A program made the position numbers and the translations under genes. From JBDHTO01 sp039808665 (GTDB taxonomy: Bacteria; Pseudomonadota; Alphaproteobacteria; Paracaedibacterales; JAKBAR01), in contig JBDHTO010000010.1 in the NCBI GenBank assembly GCA_039808665.1, positions 1 to 19,449 of the forward strand: a stretch of DNA of 19,449 nucleotides. Reading direction: 5' to 3'. Under the pieces are notes generated by a model. It was not told the origin of the DNA and made no database searches. It saw only the letters and a list, made by a program, of their open reading frames with translations. Below are positions 6,430 through 13,223 of this stretch, one piece after another. The stretch's first letter is position 1, and every line of letters starts with the position of its first letter.

Positions 6430-8700
6430 ATGACCCGTGACATTTATGAACGCAGCCTTGACTATCACCGTTTTCCAAAGCCAGGAAAACTAGAGATCAA
6501 AGCAACAAAGGCTCTTGCCGATCAACAAGATCTCGCCCTTGCCTACTCTCCTGGTGTTGCTGCGGCTAGTCGACTTATTGCAGAGGATCCTTCCGAAGCT
6601 GCGTCCCTTACGTCACGAGGAAATCTTATTGCTGTGATTTCCAATGGAACAGCCGTTCTTGGCCTTGGAAATATTGGTGCTCTTGCTTCAAAACCGGTCA
6701 TGGAAGGTAAAGCTGTTCTTTTTAAAAAATTTGCCGGGATCGATGTTTTTGATATCGAGATTAATGAATCGGATCCCGATAAACTTGTGGATATTATCGC
6801 ATCCTTAGAGCCCACTTTTGGTGGCATTAACCTCGAGGATATTAAAGCTCCAGAATGTTTTTATATTGAGCAGAAGCTTCGTGAAAGGATGAAAATCCCG
6901 GTTTTTCACGATGATCAACATGGTACAGCCATTATCGTTGCAGCCGCCATTACTAATGGATTGAAGCTTTGCGGAAAGAAAATTGGCGATGTTCACCTTG
7001 TGACCTCTGGCGCAGGGGCTGCAGCCATTGCTTGCCTTGATCTTCTTCTTGAAATTGGGCTTGACCCTAAAAAAGTTATTATCTCTGATCGTGCGGGTGT
7101 TGTTCACAAAGATAGACAATTCGAAAGCGGCGATCCCAAGGTTAAATATGCGACGGATAAAAAAGTTAACACCCTCGCTGAAGCCATCAAAGACGCAGAC
7201 ATTTTCCTCGGGCTTTCTGGACCCGGTGTTCTTACTCAGGATATGGTCAAATCAATGGCCCCAAAACCGCTTATCATGGCTCTTGCAAATCCAGAGCCAG
7301 AAATTTTACCTCACCTTGTCAAGGAAGTTCGAAGCGATGCCATCATCGCCACAGGACGCTCTGATTACCCCAACCAGGTCAACAACGTTCTTTGCTTCCC
7401 CTTCATTTTCCGTGGTGCGCTTGATGTAGGCGCCACAACAATTAATGAAGCCATGAAAATTGCTTGTGTTAAGGCCATTGCCAACTTGGCCGAAGCAGAA
7501 AGCCACGATGCAGTCGTTCACGCTTACGGCGGTGAAGTTCATAAATTTGGCCCCGACTACATTATCCCAAAACCTTTTGATCCACGCCTTATTGTCGAAA
7601 TTGCATCCGTTGTGGCTCAAGCCGCCACGGACACAGGCGTTGCCACACGACCACTCCAAAATATGCAAGCTTACCGTGATCAACTCATGGAGCATGTTCT
7701 AAGGTCTAGCATGGTCATGCGCCCTGTGATTACCGCTGCAAGAATGGATCCTAAACGCGTTATTTTTTCAGAAGGTGAAGAAGATCGCGTTCTTCGCGCG
7801 GCTCAAACCCTTGTGGATGAGGGGATTGCAAAACCCATTTTGGTGGGAAGACCCTCTGTTGTTGCCAAAAGAATCGAACGGGCAGGACTTCGCATTCGTC
7901 CTGGAATCGATTTTGAACTTATCGACCCCTCCTGTGATACACGTTTTAATACTTATTGGCAGGCCTATCACGCACGCACAGGACGTTCCGGCATATCCCC
8001 AGATCTTGCAAAAACGGTTGTTCGCACAAATAATACGGTGATTGGCGCCCTCGCCGTTGTCTTGGGAGATGCGGACGCACTTATTGCGGGTGGTGTTGGA
8101 AAATATCAAGACCACCTCCATCACATTAAACACATTCTTGGCATGTCCAATGGTCAAAATATGCTCGCTGCCCTTAACCTTATGGTAATGGAATCAGGGA
8201 ATTTCTTTATTGCAGATAGCTCTGTGAACGGAAATCCAACAGCAGAGCAAATTGCAGAAATTGCGATTATGGCCTCTGCTCAGGTTGAAAGATTTGGAAT
8301 TTCTCCCAAAGTTGCACTTCTTTCCCACTCGAACTTTGGTTCATCCGAAAGTGAAAGCGCTTCCAAAATGCGTGCAGCCCTTGAAATCATTCAAGCACGA
8401 GCACCTGAACTGGAAGTTGACGGAGAAATGCATGCAGATGCCGCGCTTTTACCGGCATTTCGCAATAAAATTTGCCCCAATAACACACTCACAGGTGTTG
8501 CAAACCTTTTAATCATGCCAAACTTGGATGCCGCCAATATCGCGTTTAACCTTGTCAAAGTTGTTGGCAATGGACTTTCTGTGGGCCCCCTCTTGCTTGG
8601 TCTTGCAAAACCTGCTCATATTATTACACCATCAACAACAGCACGTGGCATCGCGAATCTTGCAGCCATTGCCGTTGTGGAGGCACAAGGAACAAGTTAA
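6430..8700 (+). CDS. maeB: NADP-dependent malic enzyme with C-terminal phosphotransacetylase-like domain
   Basis: A 756-residue two-domain protein of MaeB type and usual family length. Residues 1-425 form the malic enzyme: YSPGVAA with catalytic Tyr39, GKAVLFKKFAGIDVF with Lys94, FGGINLEDIKAPECF with metal ligands Glu136 and Asp137, VFHDDQHGTA (158-167), and the cofactor motif SGAGAAAI (193-200). It decarboxylates malate to pyruvate and makes NADPH. From about residue 432 a phosphate acetyl/butyryltransferase-like domain follows (KRVIFSEGEEDRVLRAA, then the VDGEMHADAAL region near 658). In MaeB proteins that domain is generally regulatory and responds to acetyl-CoA. ATG 6430 is preceded only by A/T bases with no Shine-Dalgarno. 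mgtE follows after 13 bases. Confidence 0.95.
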   Translation: MTRDIYERSLDYHRFPKPGKLEIKATKALADQQDLALAYSPGVAAASRLIAEDPSEAASLTSRGNLIAVISNGTAVLGLGNIGALASKPVMEGKAVLFKKFAGIDVFDIEINESDPDKLVDIIASLEPTFGGINLEDIKAPECFYIEQKLRERMKIPVFHDDQHGTAIIVAAAITNGLKLCGKKIGDVHLVTSGAGAAAIACLDLLLEIGLDPKKVIISDRAGVVHKDRQFESGDPKVKYATDKKVNTLAEAIKDADIFLGLSGPGVLTQDMVKSMAPKPLIMALANPEPEILPHLVKEVRSDAIIATGRSDYPNQVNNVLCFPFIFRGALDVGATTINEAMKIACVKAIANLAEAESHDAVVHAYGGEVHKFGPDYIIPKPFDPRLIVEIASVVAQAATDTGVATRPLQNMQAYRDQLMEHVLRSSMVMRPVITAARMDPKRVIFSEGEEDRVLRAAQTLVDEGIAKPILVGRPSVVAKRIERAGLRIRPGIDFELIDPSCDTRFNTYWQAYHARTGRSGISPDLAKTVVRTNNTVIGALAVVLGDADALIAGGVGKYQDHLHHIKHILGMSNGQNMLAALNLMVMESGNFFIADSSVNGNPTAEQIAEIAIMASAQVERFGISPKVALLSHSNFGSSESESASKMRAALEIIQARAPELEVDGEMHADAALLPAFRNKICPNNTLTGVANLLIMPNLDAANIAFNLVKVVGNGLSVGPLLLGLAKPAHIITPSTTARGIANLAAIAVVEAQGTS

Positions 8701-8713
8701 AAGGATGTAACGC

Positions 8714-10102
8714 ATGGCGACAAAGCTTCCCTCCTCTTCCGTAGAAGCCATTACAGAGGAACTTCGGGGAAAAATTCTGGAAGCTTTGCACAAACGACAA
8801 AAAAAGAAGCTCATACAACTTGTAGGGCTTCTTCACCCCGCTGACGTTGCTGATCTTATTGAACAGCTTTCTCCACCTCAACGACATGATTTTTTAGCGT
8901 ACATAAAACCATCACTGGATGCTGAGGTTCTTGCAGAAGTTAATCCTCGTATCCTTGAGTCGATGTTGGAGCAATACAGCTCCCATGAGCTTGCCACAGC
9001 AATCCAAGAGTTAGACAGCGATGACGCTGTCGCGGTGATCGAAGACTTGGATCATGAACAGCGACTTGAGGTTCTTGACGAACTGAGTCAAAAAGATCGA
9101 CTTCACCTTCTCGAATCCCTCAGTTACGGAGAAGATACCGCAGGGCGACTGATTCAGAGGGAGATCCTTGCACTGTCTCCGGATAAAACACTAGAAGAGC
9201 TTCTTCGTGTCTTACGATACAGTCGTCATCTTCCAGATATCCTCCATGAAGTTTATATCGTTGACGCTAAACAGCATCTTTTGGGATATATCCCTCTCCT
9301 CTCCATTATTCGTCATAAAAATCAGGACACCCCTCTTTCGGAAATGATGGAGGATTGCCTTCACAAACTATCACCTCATATGAAGCAAGCAGATATCGTT
9401 TATCTCTTTAAACAATATGCGCTTTCTCATGCACCCGTTGTGGATGACAAGGGAAGACTTCTTGGTGTGATTACCGCGGACGACGTTTTGCATGTTTTGG
9501 ATGAACAGGCTGATGAAGACTTTCTTCACCTTGGTGGTGTAATGGAGCACAGCGAATCAGGTCCACTTTTACAGTCCTCCCTTTCTCGTCTTCGTTGGCT
9601 TTTTGTAACATTTGTCAACACACTCATTGCCTCAAGCGTTTTATATCAGTTTGAACATGTCATTGAAAAATATGTAGCTCTTGCGATTCTCATGCCCATT
9701 GTCGCTGCGATGGGCGGCAATGCCGGCATGCAGGCTGTCACACTCACAGTGCGAGGCCTCGCCACAAAACATATATCCTCGAGAGAAAGCTTTTTTTCAA
9801 AAAGACTCACCTTCCTTTTTGGAAGAGAAGGTGTGATGGGGCTGTTGAATGGTGGTTTTTTCGCCCTTTTGATGGCAACCATTGCTGGACTTTGGTACAA
9901 AGACCCTCTTTTGGGATTTGTGCTCGGTAGTGCCATGATTTTCAACATGGTATGGGCATGTTTGGCTGGAACATTTATTCCCATCCTGATCCACCGCCTT
10001 GGCTTTGATCCCGCCATTAGCGCGGGACCCTTTCTCACAACGACCACAGATGTTCTTGGCTTCACCGTATTTTTAGGACTTAGCACGCTCTTTCTCGTGT
10101 AA
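8714..10102 (+). CDS. mgtE: Magnesium transporter MgtE
   Basis: A 462-residue Mg2+ channel/transporter of the inner membrane. The cytoplasmic N domain (about 25-137) shows the helical repeats LHPADVADLIEQL and LDSDDAVAVIEDL. Two CBS domains follow (about 138-262), beginning with YGEDTAGRLI and containing HEVYIVD and HAPVVDDKGRLLGVITADD. The plug helix leads to five membrane helices (about 293-462), with the conserved MPIVAAMGGNAGMQ (327-340) and C-terminal TTTTDVLGF, whose Asp446 is the conserved pore residue that coordinates Mg2+. In this family, Mg2+ bound between N and CBS domains closes the pore. AAGGA lies 8 bases before ATG 8714. It is probably cotranscribed with maeB. It converges on thyX with 26 bases between stops and no obvious terminator hairpin. 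Confidence 0.95.
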   Translation: MATKLPSSSVEAITEELRGKILEALHKRQKKKLIQLVGLLHPADVADLIEQLSPPQRHDFLAYIKPSLDAEVLAEVNPRILESMLEQYSSHELATAIQELDSDDAVAVIEDLDHEQRLEVLDELSQKDRLHLLESLSYGEDTAGRLIQREILALSPDKTLEELLRVLRYSRHLPDILHEVYIVDAKQHLLGYIPLLSIIRHKNQDTPLSEMMEDCLHKLSPHMKQADIVYLFKQYALSHAPVVDDKGRLLGVITADDVLHVLDEQADEDFLHLGGVMEHSESGPLLQSSLSRLRWLFVTFVNTLIASSVLYQFEHVIEKYVALAILMPIVAAMGGNAGMQAVTLTVRGLATKHISSRESFFSKRLTFLFGREGVMGLLNGGFFALLMATIAGLWYKDPLLGFVLGSAMIFNMVWACLAGTFIPILIHRLGFDPAISAGPFLTTTTDVLGFTVFLGLSTLFLV

Positions 10103-10128
10103 AGCTCAAAAACAAGTAGATATAAGGT

Positions 10129-11085
10129 TTAGCTAGCTTTTCCAAGTTCAGGAAAAGCATCAAGAAGTTCGCTCCACTCTCTCAAACTCATTTTTGTATT
10201 TTCCCGCGTCACTTTTTCTCCGCTTAATGCACGACGCAAGATTTCCGTTGCGGATCTAGAGATGGCCTTGGCTCCCATACGATACTCCATAAATGCATAA
10301 TGGGTCATTGGCAGCCAAGCCTTCAAGATATCAAGCATCTTTTCCGCATAAACACGAATTTCGTACTGCGCATGGGAATCCGCACGCAGTGAGATAAAAT
10401 GCATAAAGTTATGAAGGTCAATCTTCCAATAAAACTGTGTATAGAAATTCACTGGTAAATTCATACGCGCAAGCTCACGAGCAACACTTGGACGATCTTC
10501 GTCAATGACATTACCCTCATCATCAAAATTAAGCATCTCTTGATAATGCTGATAGGATGTGAGTGCATCTTCTTTAAGGAAATGAAGAACACGATCCGCA
10601 TCACGCCCTTCGAGCACTTCACCACGTCCCTGGTTATTGATAAGGGATTGCGCACCAAGGTGTTCTGGCTTTGGGATGTAGAATTCTTTATCCAAGACAG
10701 AATAGCGTGCTGAGTACTCATTTACATTGGCTGTGCGATGACGAAGCCAGTGACGAGCAATGAAAATAGGCATTTTGACATGAAACTTAATCTCACACAT
10801 TTCAAAAGGTGTTGTGTGGCGATGACGCATCAAATAATTAATCAATCCTTGGTCTTCGGAGATTTTTTTTGTCCCCTTTCCATAAGATACCCGCGCAGCT
10901 TGGACAATCGCACTATCATCCCCCATATAATCAATAACACGGATAAAACCATGATCCAAAATGGGTATAGCCTGATACAACAAATCATCCAAGGCCTGGG
11001 ATCCTACTCTTTTTGTTTGAAATGTATCAAACTCGTCAAGATTCACTTGCTTATTTGGGGAGTTTTTCAGGGAAGAAGCTGTCAT
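10129..11085 (-). CDS. thyX: FAD-dependent thymidylate synthase ThyX
   Basis: A 318-residue flavin-dependent thymidylate synthase that makes dTMP from dUMP using methylene-tetrahydrofolate and reduced FAD, independently of ThyA. The ThyX signature RHRTANVNEYSAR lies at 115-127; from memory, alphaproteobacterial copies have this form. Other family segments are GFIRVIDYMGDDSAIVQAARVSYG in pieces (GDDSAIVQAARVSYG, 55-69), RHRHTTPFE (87-95), DLHNFMHFISLRADSHAQYEIR in pieces (HFISLR, HAQYEIR) and MEYRMGAKAISR. The first 25 residues are variable and polar, so the exact start is less certain; ATG 11085 has only a weak ribosome site. It is divergent from ssrA. Confidence 0.95.
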   Translation of the reverse strand: MTASSLKNSPNKQVNLDEFDTFQTKRVGSQALDDLLYQAIPILDHGFIRVIDYMGDDSAIVQAARVSYGKGTKKISEDQGLINYLMRHRHTTPFEMCEIKFHVKMPIFIARHWLRHRTANVNEYSARYSVLDKEFYIPKPEHLGAQSLINNQGRGEVLEGRDADRVLHFLKEDALTSYQHYQEMLNFDDEGNVIDEDRPSVARELARMNLPVNFYTQFYWKIDLHNFMHFISLRADSHAQYEIRVYAEKMLDILKAWLPMTHYAFMEYRMGAKAISRSATEILRRALSGEKVTRENTKMSLREWSELLDAFPELGKAS

Positions 11086-11140
11086 ATCTATGCACCAATT
11101 GAAAAAAATATATCACGATCATAAGGGATAACCCTTTAAA

Positions 11141-11168
11141 TTTAAAGACAAAGTGACTATCTTATAGG
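11141..11168 (+). promoter_or_regulatory. Possible ssrA promoter
   Basis: TTTAAA (11141-11146), a 16-base spacer and TATAGG (11163-11168) form an AT-rich, sigma70-like arrangement that would start transcription near 11175, just before the tmRNA acceptor piece. A small hairpin, AAGGG-ATAA-CCCTT at 11123-11136, lies upstream. Match to the consensus is modest, so the call rests mainly on position. Confidence 0.3.
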
Positions 11169-11351
11169 TGTCGGGGTAACTCGACTATGATGATAAACGG
11201 CTTGTGGAATAGGCGTATTGGACCCGGGGGCGGTACCCGGCGTCTCCACCAATAAAATTATGGGGACGAAATAGGATCGACAGGCGTAATAAAGATGGGA
11301 CCTTTCATTCGGCATAGCACCACCGTTAGCGGGCTAAAAAAAATAGATGTC

Positions 11352-11501
11352 GCAGATAATGCACGTCGTTTTAAACTTGTTGCAAACCAAGCGGTTACAA
11401 CGCTCGTAGATGGTTCTAATTCTGTAGATATGTTCAATGCGAACAAATTTGCAGGCACTCCATTTGCAGCAAACCGAGTGGTTGCAGCAGCAGCTGCCTA
11501 A
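11352..11501 (+). other. tmRNA tag reading frame, 49 codons, unusually long
   Basis: From GCA 11352 the frame encodes ADNARRFKLVANQAV, a middle section TTLVDGSNSVDMFN, then ANKFAGTPFAANRVVAAAAA and TAA. Ala-Asp-Asn is, as I recall, how the Caulobacter encoded tag begins, and the A-rich run ending UAGAUGUC before GCA resembles the AAUAGUC before the E. coli resume codon. The tail VVAAAAA is small and non-polar, as tags recognised by ClpXP are. A second candidate resume codon is GCG 11439, giving a 20-residue tag (ANKFAG...). The frame has no SD or normal start and is not an independent protein gene. I favour 11352, but sequence alone does not settle it. Confidence 0.6.
11382..11486 (+). repeat. 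Imperfect direct repeat inside the tmRNA tag frame, period 87 nt
   Basis: GCAAACCAAGCGGTTACA (11382-11399) recurs as GCAAACCGAGTGGTTGCA (11469-11486), 15 of 18 bases identical, in the same frame (VANQAVT versus AANRVVA). The spacing is 87 nt or 29 codons, the same as the spacing between the two candidate resume codons (11352 and 11439). This is what a partly decayed duplication of a tag unit would leave, but the rest of the two units is not clearly similar. Confidence 0.5.
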
Positions 11502-11544
11502 GCCTAGCAAGTCGAAGCTAAGGTAAGCATTTGAAACGCGGTTA

Positions 11545-11584
11545 GGGGGCCCCGGGCAACAGAAATGCCCCCACTGAATTTTTT
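11545..11584 (+). terminator. Possible terminator after ssrA
   Basis: GGGGGC (11545-11550) pairs with GCCCCC (11567-11572), with a possible inner GGGC/GCCC pairing (11554-11557 with 11567-11570) as an alternative. Six T follow at 11579-11584. The T-run begins six bases after the stem, so this is weaker than a standard intrinsic terminator, and some read-through into sspB is possible. The GC-rich stem could instead be part of the mature coding piece. Confidence 0.5.
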
Positions 11585-11597
11585 AAGGAGTGACATG

Positions 11598-12095
11598 ATG
11601 AGTAGAAAAATCAATTACGAAGATCTTGTACAACGCGCATTGGTTCATGTTGTTCGAGATTTACTCAAGGATGCCGCAAAGGAAGGGCTTCCTGCATCCC
11701 ATCATTTCTATATCACCTACAACACCAACCATCCCGGCGTTGTAATGCCTGGATACCTCAAGGACCAATACCCGGAAAGCATCACAATCGTCATCCAATA
11801 CGAGTTTTGGGACCTGGATGTGGCAAAAGATCACTTTAGCATCACCCTCTCCTTCAATAATGTTCACGAACACCTTGTTGTTCCTTTTGATGCCATGACA
11901 AGCTTTGTGGATCCTTCTGCGAAGTTTGGCCTTCAATTTACACCTTCTATGGAGTCACAGTCTGCAGATCTTAAGGGCTATACGACAAAAACTTCAACAA
12001 AAGATGAGCCTAAACCCAAGCCAAAGTTCCAAATCCCCGAAGACGCTGTCCATGGCAACATCATTACATTAGATGCCTTTCGAAAGAAAAACTAA
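11598..12095 (+). CDS. sspB: SspB, alphaproteobacterial-type ClpXP adaptor for tmRNA-tagged proteins
   Basis: A 165-residue protein of the alphaproteobacterial SspB type. The substrate-binding domain shows YEDLVQRALVHVVRDLL, then GLPASHHFYITYNT, PGVVMP, YPESITIVIQYEFWDL, LSFNNVHEHLVVPFDA and FVDPSAKFGLQF, all in family order. A polar, Lys/Pro-rich linker (KDEPKPKPKF) leads to the short C-terminal segment IITLDAFRKK, which corresponds to the ClpX-docking tail. The family binds the ssrA tag and delivers tagged proteins to ClpXP. AAGGAG (11585-11590) sits 7 bases before ATG 11598 and 4 before ATG 11595; an upstream ATG at 11565 lies inside the hairpin and is unlikely. It lies directly after ssrA, so substrate tag and adaptor are encoded side by side. 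Confidence 0.93.
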   Translation: MSRKINYEDLVQRALVHVVRDLLKDAAKEGLPASHHFYITYNTNHPGVVMPGYLKDQYPESITIVIQYEFWDLDVAKDHFSITLSFNNVHEHLVVPFDAMTSFVDPSAKFGLQFTPSMESQSADLKGYTTKTSTKDEPKPKPKFQIPEDAVHGNIITLDAFRKKN

Positions 12096-12699
12096 ATCCG
12101 ACGAGCTTGTGCCTCTTAATATCCCCTTACACGTACGTCTTATCGCTGTTACCAAGGGACGTAGCATCCAAGAAATTGAGAAACTTATTCATCAGGGGCA
12201 TCTTTGGTTTGGGGAGAACCGTATCCAAGAGATTGAGGAAAAATGGCCGAACCTCTTACGCACCTATCCAAAAATACGACTGCAGTTTATTGGCAACCTC
12301 CAGCGTCATGCCATACCAAAAATCCTCAATTTTTGCCATAGCATCATCAGTGTGGATCGTACATCTGTTTTGGATAAAATTGCCAAATATCTCCCCCATG
12401 ACAAGAATAGGGAAATATTAATTCAGGTGAATCTTTCGGGAGAAAAACAAAAGGGCGGATGTGCAGAGGAGGAACTCCCCTCACTGCTTTCCTATGCGAA
12501 AAAACTCCAACTCCCCATCCACGGCCTTATGACCATGCCGCCACAAAACACAGATCCGCGGTCACTTTTTAGAAAACTCAAAGAACTTGCAAATGCTTAT
12601 CACCTCAAAGAAGTCAGCATGGGCATGAGCGATGACTACAAAATCGCCCTCCAAGAAGGCGCTACACAAATCCGCATCGGTCGAGCGCTCTTTATATAA
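12073..12699 (+). CDS. yggS: YggS/PLPBP family pyridoxal phosphate-binding protein
   Basis: A 208-residue PLP-binding protein of the YggS/PROSC family, which carries PLP on a lysine and maintains PLP homeostasis without known enzymatic turnover. The PLP lysine is Lys28 in LIAVTKG. Family segments follow: WFGENRIQE (45-53), LQFIGNLQ, ISVDR, ILIQVNLSGEKQKGGC, IHGLMTMPP, VSMGMSDDYKIALQEGATQIRIGRALF. The N-terminus before the lysine is about 8 residues shorter than usual. ATG 12073 overlaps the end of sspB by 23 bases in another frame and has no clear Shine-Dalgarno; GTG 12109 just after the sspB stop is the alternative. Likely cotranscribed with sspB and ended by the terminator that follows at once. 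Confidence 0.92.
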   Translation: MPFERKTKSDELVPLNIPLHVRLIAVTKGRSIQEIEKLIHQGHLWFGENRIQEIEEKWPNLLRTYPKIRLQFIGNLQRHAIPKILNFCHSIISVDRTSVLDKIAKYLPHDKNREILIQVNLSGEKQKGGCAEEELPSLLSYAKKLQLPIHGLMTMPPQNTDPRSLFRKLKELANAYHLKEVSMGMSDDYKIALQEGATQIRIGRALFI

Positions 12700-12730
12700 A
12701 AAAGCCCCCACGATGGAGGGCTTTTTATTT
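12699..12730. terminator. Strong bidirectional intrinsic terminator
   Basis: AAAAAGCCC (12699-12707) pairs with GGGCTTTTT (12718-12726). The stem continues through C-G pairs around a small A bulge, with a loop of about 6-8 bases. It ends the sspB-yggS transcript on the plus strand (T5-A-T3) and the Ala/Pro-rich gene on the minus strand, where the hairpin is also followed by a T-run. The stem begins inside the yggS stop codon. Confidence 0.85.
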
Positions 12731-12762
12731 TCTCAGTTAGTCAGAGCCATTAGCCCGTGACT

Positions 12763-13032
12763 TTAACCTGCTGGCGCCGGTACTGGAGCCGGAGCCGGAG
12801 CATGCGCTGGAGGCGGAGGTGGAGGCAGAACTGGTGCATGCGCTGGAGCTGGTGCCGGAGCAGGAGCTGCATGAGCAGGAGCTGCACCTACACCTGGTGC
12901 TACCGCTGGAGCTGGAGCCGCAGGTGCCCCTACAGCAGGAGGAGCAGGAGGAGCTGGAGGAGCAGCAGATTGGGATTGCTCTGCCAGCATCAAGAGAGAA
13001 ACAGCACTTAATATTAGACTTGTCTTTAACAT
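12763..13032 (-). CDS. Small secreted Ala/Pro-rich low-complexity protein
   Basis: An 89-residue protein I do not recognise. Residues 1-23 read as a signal peptide: Lys3, hydrophobic core LILSAVSLLMLA, and a likely cleavage after QSQSA. There is no lipobox cysteine. The mature part is almost wholly Ala, Pro and Gly with a few His and Val: APPAPPAPP, APAVAPGVGAAPAHAA, APAPAPAHAP, then six consecutive Pro and PAHAPAPAPVPAPAG. Such tracts can span the periplasm or cell wall as an extended linker, but no partner domain is present. AAGGGA lies 9 bases before ATG 13032, and the gene is followed by a terminator, both supporting a real gene. The opposite strand also has open frames, an effect of the low-complexity GC-rich repeats. 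Confidence 0.6.
   Translation of the reverse strand: MLKTSLILSAVSLLMLAEQSQSAAPPAPPAPPAVGAPAAPAPAVAPGVGAAPAHAAPAPAPAPAHAPVLPPPPPPAHAPAPAPVPAPAG
12766..12965. repeat. Low-complexity GC-rich triplet/hexamer tract
   Basis: About 200 bases built of GGAGCTGGTGC-, GGAGCAGGAGCTGC- and CATGCGCTGGAG-type units, encoding the Ala/Pro region of the minus-strand protein. CATGCGCTGGAG occurs at 12800-12811 and 12838-12849, and GCAGGAGCTGCA occurs twice near 12860-12888. Such tracts are prone to length change by slippage. The composition differs sharply from the surrounding AT-richer DNA. Confidence 0.7.
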
Positions 13033-13152
13033 TATTTAAATTCCCTTATAAGAAACAACACCTCTACTATGAGACAAAAATCTTTAAAAAACATTAAAAA
13101 AGCAAATTTCTTTTTGGGCTTATCTCTTTTCTTCATAAAAAAACCGATAGAC

Positions 13153-13181
13153 TTGAATTTTCCTCCATATCCGATTAACTT
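13153..13181 (+). promoter_or_regulatory. Possible promoter of the erpA-xthA-gat gene train
   Basis: TTGAAT (13153-13158), a 17-base spacer and TAACTT (13176-13181) give a reasonable sigma70-like promoter 43 bases before the erpA start. The 191 bases between this gene and the divergent Ala/Pro-rich gene hold no other feature I can identify apart from A/T-rich runs. Confidence 0.4.
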
Positions 13182-13223
13182 GTGGATACATCATAACAAC
13201 TCTGAAAACTTGGGAAAAAGCCT

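Larger units (their letters stand above)
11175..11544 (+). ncRNA. ssrA: Permuted (two-piece) tmRNA
   Basis: Transfer-messenger RNA in the circularly permuted order of alphaproteobacteria. The acceptor piece comes first: T-arm CCGGG-GGCGGTA-CCCGG (11224-11240), then CGTCTCC and ACCA ending at 11251. A 10-base AT-rich spacer (11252-11261) follows; it should be cut out during maturation. The coding piece begins GGGGACGAAATAGGATCGAC at 11262. GGGGACG pairs with CGTCTCC in a 7-bp acceptor stem whose third pair is G-U, the alanine identity pair G3-U70, with A73. After a region able to form pseudoknot-like stems, an A-rich run ATAGATGTC precedes the likely resume codon GCA (11352). The frame stops at TAA 11499-11501, followed by a TAGC/GCTA stem like helix P5. 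The 5' end and 3' end are estimated. It frees stalled ribosomes and tags products for proteolysis. Confidence 0.93.

Noticed and set aside
6278..6478. 66-codon minus-strand frame in the pntAA-maeB intergenic region
   Set aside because: It crosses the maeB start and the regulatory hairpin, with no ribosome site; protein shows no pattern.
9646..10086. 146-codon minus-strand frame in mgtE
   Set aside because: It is antisense to the conserved MgtE membrane region, with no ribosome site and no family resemblance.
11295..11501. ATG-initiated 68-codon frame over the tmRNA
   Set aside because: It has no ribosome site and lies wholly within the tmRNA coding piece; only its part after the resume codon is translated, as the tag.
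12757..13097. Plus-strand Arg/Trp/Ser-rich and Glu/Leu-rich frames opposite the Ala/Pro gene
   Set aside because: Both are complements of a low-complexity GC-rich tract and have no signal peptide or family pattern; the minus-strand frame has the signal peptide, ribosome site and terminator.
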